The notes under the pieces were generated by a model. That model made no database searches and was not told the DNA's origin. It saw nothing but the letters and a program-made list of their open reading frames with translations. From contig JANBQS010000080.1 in the NCBI GenBank assembly GCA_027577415.1, forward strand, positions 1 through 39,303: 39,303 nt of DNA. The letters run 5' to 3'. This DNA comes from Coemansia sp. RSA 922 (taxonomy: Eukaryota > Kickxellomycota > Kickxellomycetes > Kickxellales > Kickxellaceae). Below are positions 19,754-29,399 of the stretch, one piece after another; position 1 is the first letter of the stretch; each line of letters opens with the position of its first letter. The translations under genes and the position numbers were made by a program.

Positions 19754-20083
19754 TTAGTTCTGTATGAAGGGATATTTCTTTCCTAGGCCCTCCACTATAC
19801 CATACTCATCTTTATTTCTAACAAGAAAGATAACTGGATGCTCAGCCTCCACCTTTATTCTAATATTTTCTGAGATTTGACACCAAGCACTTGTACTTGT
19901 ACCATCAGACTTAAATTCCCTAACAAATTTAAATTCCTTTAAAATATTGCCTTCAGGACAGAATGGATTAATTTCATTTGTTCCAATGTAGTCATCAGCA
20001 GGTCTGGGCAGCTCACCAGCATGCCTAACCACATGTCCACTGTCAACCTCGTCCAAATAATAAAAAGAAAGAATGGATGCCAT
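19754..20083 (-). CDS. Small hypothetical protein, 109 residues
   Basis: An intact frame from ATG 20083 to TAA. The protein is soluble, with no signal peptide and no known motif. A good TATAAAA box lies about 90 bases upstream of the ATG (20170-20176 on the minus strand), followed by a pyrimidine-rich leader, so expression is plausible. Its last third (ENIRIKVEAEHPVIFLV) vaguely resembles the middle of the neighbouring small gene (ETAKIKTKITGNFVLIC), and both are of similar size with similar promoters, so they may be distant paralogues. That is inference only. Confidence 0.5.
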   Translation of the reverse strand: MASILSFYYLDEVDSGHVVRHAGELPRPADDYIGTNEINPFCPEGNILKEFKFVREFKSDGTSTSAWCQISENIRIKVEAEHPVIFLVRNKDEYGIVEGLGKKYPFIQN

Positions 20084-20327
20084 TGTGTCTAATAATACCT
20101 TGGATGTTATAAAAAAGAGTATGAGTGAGTAGATGGAAAGAAAGGGAGGGTGGGGCTCCAGAGACTCATTTTATAGAGTGGCCAAGAAGCACACTCATTA
20201 TTCACGCATACTCAATCACAGTGTGTTTCTTTCATGTAAAAGGCAAGAATTGAACATGATAGTAAAAATAGACAAAGATGCCTTTATTATGCCTTTGAAA
20301 GAAAACAATGAGGATTGTGTGTTCTCT

Positions 20328-20759
20328 CCTTGATTGCCTTTGTACTATGAGCAGCAAAAGCAGTGCTTGGGTGCTTTGAAATAAATTGCATGTACCTTGA
20401 TTGCCTTTGTACTATGAGCAGCCAAAGCTGNNNNNNNNNNNNNNNNNNNNNNNNNNNNNNNNNNNNNNNNNNNNNNNNNNNNNNNNNNNNNNNNNNNNNN
20501 NNNNNNNNNNNNNNNNNNNNNNNNNNNNNNNNNNNNNNNNNNNNNNNNNNNNNNNNNNNNNNNNNNNNNNNNNNNNNNNNNNNNNNNNNNNNNNNNNNNN
20601 NNNNNNNNNNNNNNNNNNNNNNNNNNNNNNNNNNNNNNNNNNNNNNNNNNNNNNNNNNNNNNNGTGCTTGGGTGCTTTGAAATAAATTGCATGTACCTTG
20701 ATTGCCTTTGTACTATGAGCAGCCAAAGCTGTGCTTGGATTTTTTGAAATGCAATGCAC
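20328..20759 (+). repeat. 67-base tandem minisatellite containing an assembly gap
   Basis: The unit starts CCTTGATTGCCTTTGTACTA and recurs at 20328, 20395 and 20696. Units before and after the gap agree nearly perfectly, and the last one (from about 20731) degenerates. 67 is not a multiple of three and no open gene spans it, so it is non-coding. The spacing across the gap (301) is not a multiple of 67, so the N length is only an estimate. Confidence 0.85.
20431..20663. other. Assembly gap (233 N)
   Basis: A run of N inside the minisatellite; both edges are repeat unit, so the array was probably collapsed or unresolved. Confidence 0.99.
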
Positions 20760-21073
20760 TTGCTGTCACATAGCCATCATATGTGACGTAGCACTGATTG
20801 ACGTTGACAATCATAGCATTTCTCAGTAGTATTTATATGTTTATCCCACTCAGCACTAGGCTGGGGAATCGGGGGGTTCTCTCTCTTTTGTTTTCAGAAT
20901 TTATTGTTTTAACAACTAAAATCTACTCTTGTAACACATATGTAATCGTACAACTCCTGGATATGCCATCTTGTTGGCAGAGATTGGCCTGGCTTGGCCT
21001 TGGGCTTGTTCAGCATCATATGTGTGAATAACATCATCTGCAATACGCTGGTAATGCTTGACATGAAGATATG
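20760..21073. other. Spacer right of the minisatellite
   Basis: AT-rich DNA with no supportable gene, between the minisatellite and the gag-like fragment. Confidence 0.35.
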
Positions 21074-21945
21074 TTAAGTTTCTTCAGAGCACACACCCAG
21101 GTGGGCATACATCCATAGGTCCTCAAACTCTGTGACATGAGTCAGCAGGTTACCTGAGCCATTCCAAAACAGGTCCCTGAGCTTATTGCAGGCCACCCAT
21201 GTTGTCATGCTTGGTGGAAAAGTCTCAAAAGTCAGATCACACATGTCCAACCAAGCTGTTGGTTTTCCATCAAAAACCCAATGTTGCAGTCTCTGGTGGA
21301 AACAATTGCTGTGGCTTGTACCCATTGATGCCAGTATAATATGTGCACTGTGGAGGTTGTGCAACAAGCCAACAGCAAACATTTTGTGGTGTAAACTGCA
21401 TAACAGTGGCACTGAGTCATCCATGTCTGTGGCCTGTCCCATGCCTAATGTTGGTGAGTCAAGAGGCATGTGTGGTGTGTCCTTTCCCACCAGAAATAGT
21501 GTGTGGAATGCCTCACAATGCTTAGCTACCACTGTTGGTGGGGTTGATAGTATCAATGCAGGGTCCTGCCTGCTTGTGTACCTTGTGGTCACTGATGTAG
21601 AGTCCTCAGTGTCCCCTAGTGACAACTGTGGTACTATTCCAAGTTTGGCCTCTGCTGCATGTGCAACGAACAATGCCTTGGACGATTGCTGGTTATCAGC
21701 AAAGCCATCATCCAAATCATTCTCCAGAGTCACCATGGTGTCCTTCAAAGTGCAGATGGCACTGAGCAACTCCACAGCTGGCAATTTGCCATATGCTTTC
21801 CCGAAATGCTCATCACTGGGTGTGATAGGGGGGCATTGTTGTTCTCAAACTCGTGGAAGGAAGCCTCACCATGGTCGAAAACACTCGTAACAATCAGAAC
21901 AGACAGTCCACTAGGAGGGTCAAGCACATCTGTGCAAATGTCCAA
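21074..21945 (-). pseudogene. gag-like retroelement fragment, frameshifted
   Basis: The minus-strand frame 21784-21074 gives 236 residues ending with a W...F...TW...L...F...EFEDL spacing (about 165-225) that resembles the capsid part of LTR-retrotransposon Gag proteins. A second minus frame (21945-21745) supplies protein-like sequence upstream (FDHGEASFHEFEN...) and meets the first near 21784, which implies a frameshift. No zinc knuckle, protease or reverse transcriptase follows. The 5' side is cut by the inverted-repeat element starting at 21915. The gag assignment is by pattern only; a decayed host gene is possible. Confidence 0.35.
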
Positions 21946-23164
21946 ATATCTAAAAAGTATCCAGAAATTTCATAGTAGACAGAGATTTGTAGGGTTCTGA
22001 ATTTTTTTGGGAGGGATGATTTTGCCGTGTTTAGATATATGTTTTCTACTTCTGTAGAGAACATATACCTAAATACATCAAAAGAGGATCACCCAAAAAA
22101 AGGCGGAACCCGAGGGGACCTTGGGTGACAAGGAACCTTTTAAAAAAACTATAGTTTGTGTAGCCACTCATGTCCTTTCATGCTGCTAGAAACCTAATAA
22201 TGTTCAAAATATCACCTGAATCACAAGTTACTGAAATCACAGCCACGTTTAGAAAGAAGGTTGGTAATTTCAGGTATTAAGATGTCCCCCAATAGCAAGA
22301 TAGGCCGCAAAGAGTAACATAGTTGAGCCACAAGCATTATTGCAAGTGTAGGTTTGGAGTATGCGAGTAGTTTGCAGCTAACGCCTAAGTTCACCAGTCC
22401 TTACGTCTTTGTATTTTAGTAAATAAAAAGTAATAAAGATAAAAGGTGATTGCCTAACTCATCTGCGGCTGCTGGTGTGGGGGCCCTTATATAGGGGTAA
22501 ACAGTCCATGGTGCAGTAATGGCGCTACTGCTTGTGATCGAGGTGCCGTTGATCATAGCCGTAGAAATTAGGCAGCAATAAATAATGTCAGATGTCATCG
22601 CTGAATGCCGAAATCCTACAGCAAGTACCAGAGTCATTAGCTTTTCTAAATAGGCTGTTTCACCAAATAGAGAGCATTTATCATTTTTACACCCATGGCA
22701 TAATGGTAACTCCTGAAGCCAATTGAGTTGCAAACCTAAATAAATACATTCAACTGCCCAAAATAAGCAAGTGCCTACTAATCCTATGGGGGACATCTTG
22801 ATACCTGAAATTACCAACTTACTTTCCAAACATAGCTGTGATTTCAGTAATTTGCAATACAGGTGATATTTTGAACATTATTAGGTTTCTAGTAGCATGA
22901 AAAGACATGAGTGGCTACAAAACCTATTGTTTTTTTAAAAGGTTCCTTGTCACCCAAGGTCCCCTCAGGTGCTGCCTTTTTTTGGGTGATCCAATTTTGT
23001 TGTATTTAGACTCAAATTATCTACAGAAGTAGAAAACATATATCTAAACATGGCAAAACCATCCCACCCAAAAAAAATTCAGAACCCTACACTTCTCTGT
23101 CTACTATGAAATTTCTGGATACTCTTTAGTTATTTGGACATTTGCACAGATGTGCTTGACCCTC
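21915..23164. mobile_element. 1.25-kb element with about 380-base terminal inverted repeats
   Basis: The left arm 21915-22293 and the right arm 22785-23164 are reverse complements of each other along their whole length with moderate divergence. Both outer ends read GAGGGTCAAGCACA inward. The 490-base interior has no transposase-like frame (a 137-codon minus frame there is not protein-like). Such long inverted repeats with a short non-coding core suit a non-autonomous Mutator-like or foldback DNA transposon. I found no clear target-site duplication of 2, 8 or 9 bases, so an inverted duplication is an alternative. Confidence 0.7.
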
Positions 23165-23287
23165 ATACATCACATCAACTTATATTAGGACAGTTGAGAA
23201 AACCCCACATCAAAATTATGTTGTAGATTGGGTATACTTTTTTTGGTGATAAAAGTGTAGATTTTACCACCTCTGTAATATGAAAAG

Positions 23288-23440
23288 GTATAATTCAATA
23301 AATATTAAAAAAAAAGATATAGAGTTTTATTTTATAAACAATAATAAACTACTTTAAATAACATTACTATTTACTGTCTTAGCCATGCCCCTGGTTCTGG
23401 ATTGTTGATTAGATGATGGCAATTAGTTCTACATGATACA
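23288..23440 (+). repeat. Repeat shared with 19255-19410
   Basis: Second copy of the approximately 150-base block found downstream of the small gene at 18796-19205. Following it, a 68-codon plus frame (23455-23661) holds NHGSKVYLLDRFQ, which faintly resembles the middle of the small gene, but the resemblance is too weak to call a copy. Confidence 0.45.
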
Positions 23441-24012
23441 ATACTCATATACCCATGCCCACTTGTGGAGAGGGAAAGAGAACAATCCTTAATAACCATG
23501 GCTCTAAAGTCTATTTGTTGGACAGGTTTCAGAAATCAAGAGCAGCCATGTCTATAATAAAACTCTGGAGGTCTTCAAAGACACCAGGAATCCACATCCG
23601 TATGAGAGCAAGGATAGAACAGCTATCAGAAGCCATGAACTACCAAAGTGTATATAACTAACAATAATGTATGCTATTTGTGAAAAATGCTGAGTTGAAT
23701 TATATCTAGTTATATTTTACTTGTGACTTGATACCAAAGTTGAACATCTGGTAAGATTTCTATGTCATTCTTGGCCTAGTGGTATTACTACTATGCCAGC
23801 AACATTGGAGGCCAAGACTACTGCTTGTAGGCATAGTTCAGGAGAATTGGTTGCTACTACATTTTGTGGAATTGTAGCCACCATCTAAATATTCACGTAA
23901 TGGTTCATCTCAAGCCATCAAAGAACAACAACTATGACATGATATATTCTAGAACACAAGATGAACTTGCAAGAAGTGTCCCTCACAGATTAAATCAAGT
24001 CCTTTAATTAAT
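23441..24012. other. Spacer with possible tRNA-like relic
   Basis: AT-rich DNA before the CDC40 stop. At about 23773-23830, TTGGCCTAGTGGTATTAC followed by ATGCCAGCAAC and GGAGGCC parallels the D-arm and anticodon arm of tRNA-Gly(GCC), but there is no intact T-arm or acceptor stem. It is at best a tRNA-derived relic. Confidence 0.25.
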
Positions 24013-25725
24013 TTAGTCCCAGTACTTGATAGTGCCATCCCAAGAACATGTAGCTACTCTTGATGATTCGCGTGGGTGCCATGCAGTTGCAATGGTGACC
24101 TTTTCGTGAGCTTTCCATTTAGTCATGACACGCGTAGTCTGCCAATCCCAGCACCACACTTGACCCTCCGAATCGCCGGAAGTAAGGAACTTGCCATCAG
24201 GAGAAAACGACGGCTGACAGGCAAATCCAGCAGTAAGATGTCCAGAAAACTCCTTGCGCTTATGTGGCTTTATGCGCTCACCAGCACTATACACAACTAT
24301 ACGGTTGTCCATACTCTGACCAACAAACCACTTTTGGCTTGGATGCAGGGCGACGGCAGGAACCGAGTGCATGGAGGGGTCAGCGATGATCTTGATGACT
24401 ACGGGGATACCAAACTCCCACACGCGCATAGACTTGTCATCGCTGGTGGAGATGAAGCGGCGATTAGAGTCAAAGAAGGTCAGCGAATTGATGGCGCCCA
24501 AATGCTGGTCGTATTCTTGAACAATTTCGTTGGCGCGGATATCCCACTGCACGATCTTCTTGTCTCCTTGGCCCACGAGGAAAATATTCGGGTCTTCGGG
24601 GTAGAATTTAGCCACATTAGGTACCCGACCCTTGGCCGAGAATTGCTGGCGACATTGACCAGTCTCCACGTCCCAGAGTTTTGTATATATGTCGTATGAC
24701 GAAGATAAAAAGCTCGTGCCGTCGGGGGAAAAGTTAATGTCGCGTACGGCTTTGCTGTGGCCAGTGTAGGTGCGTAGGAGGGCGAGCGACGAGTGAGTGT
24801 CGAATATTTTGACTTGGCCGTCCATGCCACTAGACAAAAGCAAGTGACCAGAGTCGGGGATAAAGCGGATTGCGCTGACTCCTCCCGCGTGGGCATTGCG
24901 CCATTCTTTGACCATGCGCTTGGGCGCAAAGCACGACGGCACCTCGGCCTGGCGCAGTTCTGTCGGTATGTGCATGTAAGTGCGGCCCTGGTAGTCACGC
25001 TCCGACTGTCCGTGGAACGTAGTGCGCTCGGCCTGGCTCTCGACGTATCCCGCCGCGTTGCCACGCTTGCTCTTTGCGGCTTTAGCCGAGTCTGCGTCAG
25101 TTTCCACTGCAGTATCTTTGTGCTGTGCCATACGCTGTTCGTACTCGGCTAGTTGCTCGGCGGACGGACCTGCTGCCACGCCCTTTGTGTCGCCCTCGTA
25201 GCCAGCCCATGGACCCTGGTACGCACCATCACCATCTACAATCGACGATTGGCCCTTAGCCTTCCGCCTCAGTCCACGATTGTTGCTGGTGCCCGGTTTG
25301 CTGCTGTTGCTTCCAACCACCATCCGCGATACTCCACTGGCGCTGCTCGGATCATTGGCCGTCCCGTGCTGCCGGAACATGCGCTCCTGTTGCCGAAACG
25401 AAGTCTCATCGACAACGTGGGCTTCGGCCTGCCCGCTGCCTCGTGGTCCTCGTGTGTGGCTGGCAAAATCACCCTCGCTGTCTGTGGGCCCGGCCAATGG
25501 CTGGGCTAGCACTTCGTACGGCACATTGTATCGAATTTCGCGCTGACCAGGACCTACGTATGCCGTTAGCTCGTGTATACTGGGCGCATGGCCGCTAATA
25601 TCTGGCGCTGTATTTATGTTGTACTGTCGAACCACAGGCTTGGCAAACGTCTGTGCAAGACCGCCGTCGCTGGCATCGCCATCATCATCAGATACGCCCG
25701 ATCCGTATTGATTGAGCATGTCCAT
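24013..25725 (-). CDS. CDC40: Pre-mRNA splicing factor CDC40/PRP17 (WD40)
   Basis: A 570-residue nuclear protein. PRP17/CDC40 acts at the second catalytic step of splicing. The N-terminal half is hydrophilic and disordered, with the family-typical GAYQGPWAGYE block (about 168-178) and DYQGRTYMHIP (about 244-254) just before the propeller. From about residue 275 to the end there are seven WD40 blades with clear blade ends such as VKIFD, TKLWD, IVQWD, MRVWEF, VWCWDW and the terminal IKYWD. Length matches the family. No introns are needed. It is divergent from the FKBP gene, with 256 bases between the start codons. Confidence 0.95.
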   Translation of the reverse strand: MDMLNQYGSGVSDDDGDASDGGLAQTFAKPVVRQYNINTAPDISGHAPSIHELTAYVGPGQREIRYNVPYEVLAQPLAGPTDSEGDFASHTRGPRGSGQAEAHVVDETSFRQQERMFRQHGTANDPSSASGVSRMVVGSNSSKPGTSNNRGLRRKAKGQSSIVDGDGAYQGPWAGYEGDTKGVAAGPSAEQLAEYEQRMAQHKDTAVETDADSAKAAKSKRGNAAGYVESQAERTTFHGQSERDYQGRTYMHIPTELRQAEVPSCFAPKRMVKEWRNAHAGGVSAIRFIPDSGHLLLSSGMDGQVKIFDTHSSLALLRTYTGHSKAVRDINFSPDGTSFLSSSYDIYTKLWDVETGQCRQQFSAKGRVPNVAKFYPEDPNIFLVGQGDKKIVQWDIRANEIVQEYDQHLGAINSLTFFDSNRRFISTSDDKSMRVWEFGIPVVIKIIADPSMHSVPAVALHPSQKWFVGQSMDNRIVVYSAGERIKPHKRKEFSGHLTAGFACQPSFSPDGKFLTSGDSEGQVWCWDWQTTRVMTKWKAHEKVTIATAWHPRESSRVATCSWDGTIKYWD

Positions 25726-25981
25726 GTTCAGTAGAATATAAAGAGTAAAGTTTGAATGCTTGAAAGAAAACGATACACGAAGATCAAAAACTGCTAGGCC
25801 CCAAGGTAATAATCGGGCAAGCGAACAGCTACGTGCATCCGAGATATGGGCTAATTATTTTGCTGCCGTGTGGTTTGTAAATCGCATGAGCTCTTTCGCC
25901 TCTTTCCTTTCTAACGCCAATTTGATTGTTTTTTCTTTTACCTTTCATCTCATAATTCGCTAAATTACCTAGTCTGCAAGG
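25726..25981. promoter_or_regulatory. Bidirectional promoter region, CDC40 / FKBP
   Basis: The only sequence between two divergent start codons. It is T-rich toward the FKBP side (a TTTTTTCTTTTACCTTTC-like stretch just before its ATG). No strong TATA box is seen, which is usual for housekeeping genes. Confidence 0.4.
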
Positions 25982-26458
25982 ATGAAATTGTTTTCTTTGG
26001 CTCTCGTGTCAGTCGGTCTCTTGGGTCTCTCGATAAATGGAGTCTACGGTGAGGCACCAGTCGCCAAGGAGGCGAAGCAGCGTGTGGCGCCAACCACACT
26101 CCAAATTGGAGTAAAGTTTCGGCCCGAAGAATGCCCTATCCGCACCAAAATAGGCGACAAGATAGCCGTCCACTACGAGGGCAAACTGTTCAGCAACGGC
26201 AAAGTCTTTGACTCTAGCTTGAAGCGCGGAGATCCGATAGAGTTTATTCTGGGACATGGACACGTCATTAAGGGCTGGGACCAAGGTCTGCTAAACATGT
26301 GTGTGGGCGAGAAGCGCGTGCTCAAGATTCCTGGTGACTTGGCCTACGGTTCGCGTGGTGCACCACCTGATATTCCGGCTGATGCTGCTTTGGTTTTCAC
26401 AACTGAGCTCATGGCCATTAATGGGAAGAAAGCAGAAGACTTGCACCAAGAGCTTTAA
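25982..26458 (+). CDS. ER-lumen FKBP-type peptidyl-prolyl isomerase (FKBP2/FPR2-like)
   Basis: A 158-residue protein with a signal peptide (1-23) and a single FKBP domain (about residues 48-148). The rapamycin/FK506-pocket residues are present: Y in [19 protein letters not shown], and AYGSRG with the PDIP loop. It catalyses proline isomerisation during folding in the ER. The C-terminus is HQEL, a variant of the HDEL/KDEL retrieval signal, which supports ER residence together with the signal peptide. It converges with the serine protease, 32 bases between stops. Confidence 0.95.
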   Translation: MKLFSLALVSVGLLGLSINGVYGEAPVAKEAKQRVAPTTLQIGVKFRPEECPIRTKIGDKIAVHYEGKLFSNGKVFDSSLKRGDPIEFILGHGHVIKGWDQGLLNMCVGEKRVLKIPGDLAYGSRGAPPDIPADAALVFTTELMAINGKKAEDLHQEL

Positions 26459-26490
26459 AACATTTGTTTTTATTGTAGTTTGATAATTGT

Positions 26491-27471
26491 TTAGTAAAGT
26501 ATTGGCTTGACAGGCTTGATAGGCCCAATCAATGAAACGCGGTCAGAGTTATCGAAATATTCTCTCTCTGAAGAAGATGTGGGCTCCTCAGTCGGCTCTT
26601 GAAGCTCTGGCTTGGTTGCTACGGTATTGGTCAGAACTTCCTTTGTAATGTTGGTGGTGCCAGCAATAAAGTCAAGGTGGTACGCGGCATGGATATAGAA
26701 ATGCGCTGTATTAGCGTCGCCACAGCTGCTACCCACTGTGAAGACGCCAATGCTATCAAAGCCACCCAGCATGACAACATCATTGTTGCTGGCAACGACA
26801 CTAGACCCCGAGTCACCGCTACACGTACTAGAACCAGGATTCAACATGCCTAGCGTGCATATTTGCGGTCCGTTATTATCTTCAAACTCGGGATAATACC
26901 TCTGACAGCTGGCAGTATCGCCAGCAGTGACAATAGTGCCGCGCAGCATATTGAGTTTAGTAGCATTGGCCTCTGTTGCACCCCATCCCATGGCCAAAAA
27001 CCTCTGACCAGCTCCAATATTCCCGTTATAAATAGGAATACTGTTTGTAGACTTGTTAAACTTTAGCTTCTTGACCTCCACCAAGGCAATATCGTAGCGC
27101 ACATCTCTGTTCATTTCGCTGATGTATTGGGGGTGAATGTAGACGCCAGTGGCTTTTACCGATTTTTGAGCATCTCGGTTCATGCTGCCGTAGCCCACGG
27201 TAACGTTGGCGGGTGGTAGTTGTTGGTTAGCCTTGTTTACTACGCAGTGAGCGGCAGTTAGAATAAAATTGGGCGAGATGATTGTTCCACCGCAAGTATA
27301 CTGGTTTAAACCGTCAGTTTTCAACAATGAAACAGAGTAGGGTGCCATGGTATCAGGCATGAGAAATCCGCCAATAATACGCTTTTCTAGTTTGGGAATA
27401 GCCAAAGTCGCTGCTACTTGCAGAGCTCCTGTGCCCAAGATGGCAGCAAACAAAGTCGGTGAAATATACAT
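26491..27471 (-). CDS. Secreted S1-family (chymotrypsin-fold) serine protease
   Basis: A 326-residue protein with a signal peptide (about 1-22), a short propeptide ending in Lys30-Arg31 (Kex2-type site) and the mature N-terminus IIGG (32-35) that inserts on activation. The catalytic triad is complete: His75 in TAAHC, Asp127 in YDIAL, Ser221 in CSGDSGSS. Six residues before the serine, where trypsin has Asp189, there is a serine (215), so the S1 pocket looks chymotrypsin-like rather than Arg/Lys-specific. After the catalytic domain (about 280) comes a Glu/Pro/Ser/Thr-rich tail of some 45 residues. Such proteases are typical of secreted sets in insect- or animal-associated zygomycetes (general knowledge). 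Confidence 0.93.
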   Translation of the reverse strand: MYISPTLFAAILGTGALQVAATLAIPKLEKRIIGGFLMPDTMAPYSVSLLKTDGLNQYTCGGTIISPNFILTAAHCVVNKANQQLPPANVTVGYGSMNRDAQKSVKATGVYIHPQYISEMNRDVRYDIALVEVKKLKFNKSTNSIPIYNGNIGAGQRFLAMGWGATEANATKLNMLRGTIVTAGDTASCQRYYPEFEDNNGPQICTLGMLNPGSSTCSGDSGSSVVASNNDVVMLGGFDSIGVFTVGSSCGDANTAHFYIHAAYHLDFIAGTTNITKEVLTNTVATKPELQEPTEEPTSSSEREYFDNSDRVSLIGPIKPVKPILY

Positions 27472-27929
27472 AATGTGTGCTGATTTTTTTTTTTGAAGTG
27501 TTCAATAGTATGCTGGTAGCCCGCCCAAAATAAATAAATAAAAAAGATAATAATAAAGACAATAAAAATAGAAATGAGTAAAGATGAAGAAGAGGATTGA
27601 AAGAGACAGCCAAGGTGGCGAAGTACTGGGGATTATATTCACCTTGGATTTTTTTTTGTTCTTTCTCTTTTTTCTTTTTCTTTTCTTATGCGCAAAAGGA
27701 TGTCTTTTAAACATCTTTGACAAAAGGCAGTCGGCTTTTGTCCAAAAGAGTTCTAGTGAAGGGAGGGGATGGATCAAAGAAGGGTGGGTTTGTATAAAGC
27801 GTAAAATAAAAAGCCCGAGCATTGTGCGTGCACACTTTGCTCATAGCAAAAAGGAGAAGGCTAAGCACGCTTGTAATCAAGACAAAAGAGTAGAAAGCTG
27901 TTTGTTGAAAGTGCATTGAGGGATTTCTT
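27472..27929. other. Intergenic region between the protease and the SNG1-like gene
   Basis: Promoter side of the protease. It has T runs (27484-27494 and 27651-27690) and A/T-rich triplet stretches. Overlapping frames here reflect low complexity. No gene is supported. Confidence 0.4.
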
Positions 27930-29399
27930 TCACATGTCGTCAATTTCTATATCAGACGTTGAGACTGTAGAGCGGCGAGCCAGGGATGACGGCTCCAACT
28001 CTACACTGCTACTGGTTCTCACGCTGTCGCTGGGAGTGAGTTGGGGTGAATGTCCAGGAGCCTTTTCTGAAACCGGAACGGCGGGTGCGGATGGTGGAGG
28101 TGGGACATTCGCCATCAGTAGTTTCCCGGCACGAACTAAGCGAGCCTTGCGTGCAATCAAAAAGGTGGAAACAACCCACCACAGCAGTGACCACACGACA
28201 TTGATAGTAATCGAAAACCTGGTCTTGTTATACGAGCCACGCGTCAACAGCGTACGCAGAGTGAGACCCGAGTTGAGAAAGGGCGTGGCGTAGAGTATGC
28301 GGAAAAAGTGGTTGTTAATCTCTGTGCCAAACACCGCACCACTAATGTTGACAAACAGCATTGTAAAATAAGTGGCCAGCAAGAACCGCGGGTGGAGCCA
28401 ATTCTGCATGCAGTCGATGAAGAACGAAAAGGCCAATGTGTTGAGCAGTATGATCCCGAAAATGCCGAAAAAGTCGCCCACGGTTGGCGACCACGATGGC
28501 CCACGGAAGGCAAACATAATGCCCGTAGCCTGTAGGCATATCAGTATCGCCCAGACCAAGTTTATAAATAGGCGTAGTCCGATCAGCTGTGTAATGCGAA
28601 CGTTTTGGTAGAATGGCGTCTCGATGGTCTTCCACATATTAGATGGAATAAACGCTCCGGCGACCATACACAACGACAATGTCACTGAAAGAATATACAT
28701 GGAGAGGTCGAAATGGAATGGCGCCACGTTGTCCACCGTAAAGCTGAACGGCGCTATTAGTGCCAGTGGGTCGGCGCTCTGAATCAAGCCAGCCAGCCGA
28801 ATGTTATCGCCACCGCTCGCTTGCTCTAGCATTGCCTGCGCGTACGGCGCCTGCAGAGCGGTCAAAATGGCCTCGGAGGTTTTGATTACGACTTGCACTT
28901 TAAAGTAGTGGCGCGATTCTTCTGTGACCAGGGTCACGGCGCTTCCAGGGTCATACGCTGTTGCACCAGTGCCATCGCCACCGCTGGCCAGTGCTGCGAC
29001 CAGCCGCTCGCCAAAGCCCTGATTAATGATAACAGCCGCCCAGGCATCGCCATCCCACACAGCGCCACGGACAGCGGCAGGCGTAGAGTACTCGGTGCTA
29101 TGTGTAAAGTCGACCAAGTTGGGAGCAGTGTGTATAGCAAACGCCCCATTGATCATACGCGCCAAAGCTGTCGAGGCTGGTGACTGGTCAAAGTCGCGTA
29201 AAATCATCCGGGCGTCCTTCATATGCCGAGAGCCGTCGTATCCGGCGCCAAATAAGAAGCATATGGATATCCAAAATACCACTGTAAAGATCAGAAACAT
29301 CTGCCAGAGTCCCTTGCCAAACGCCATTCGCATGCCTCGCAACTCGGGCGAGAACAGCGGCAGCAGCCCCTTCTGCAGCTCTCTGTGCTGACGAAGCAT
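27930..29399 (-). CDS. SNG1-like membrane protein (DUF3533)
   Basis: A 489-residue protein with one N-terminal TM (about 33-52), a lumenal or extracellular region of about 175 residues, then five or six TM segments (about 230-430) and a cytosolic Pro/Ser-rich tail. This is the architecture of the yeast SNG1 / nitrosoguanidine-resistance family (DUF3533, related to ABC-2 type membrane domains), linked to resistance to certain chemicals and to plasma-membrane lipid asymmetry. Family-like features are the FW.......G...G.R(H) stretch after TM1 and FGTEINNHFFRILYATPF...LRTLL late in the core. Function here is inferred from family only. Confidence 0.88.
   Translation of the reverse strand: MLRQHRELQKGLLPLFSPELRGMRMAFGKGLWQMFLIFTVVFWISICFLFGAGYDGSRHMKDARMILRDFDQSPASTALARMINGAFAIHTAPNLVDFTHSTEYSTPAAVRGAVWDGDAWAAVIINQGFGERLVAALASGGDGTGATAYDPGSAVTLVTEESRHYFKVQVVIKTSEAILTALQAPYAQAMLEQASGGDNIRLAGLIQSADPLALIAPFSFTVDNVAPFHFDLSMYILSVTLSLCMVAGAFIPSNMWKTIETPFYQNVRITQLIGLRLFINLVWAILICLQATGIMFAFRGPSWSPTVGDFFGIFGIILLNTLAFSFFIDCMQNWLHPRFLLATYFTMLFVNISGAVFGTEINNHFFRILYATPFLNSGLTLRTLLTRGSYNKTRFSITINVVWSLLWWVVSTFLIARKARLVRAGKLLMANVPPPPSAPAVPVSEKAPGHSPQLTPSDSVRTSSSVELEPSSLARRSTVSTSDIEIDDM

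Noticed and set aside
20345..20759. Frames running through the N gap
   Set aside because: They are open only because N was not read as stop; the 67-base period breaks any frame.
22416..22829. 137-codon minus frame inside the inverted-repeat element
   Set aside because: Not protein-like, has no transposase motif, and partly overlaps an inverted arm.
27502..27822. Lys/Tyr/Phe-rich frames between the protease and the SNG1-like gene
   Set aside because: Low-complexity AT-rich sequence; the frames are artefacts of poly-A and poly-T runs.
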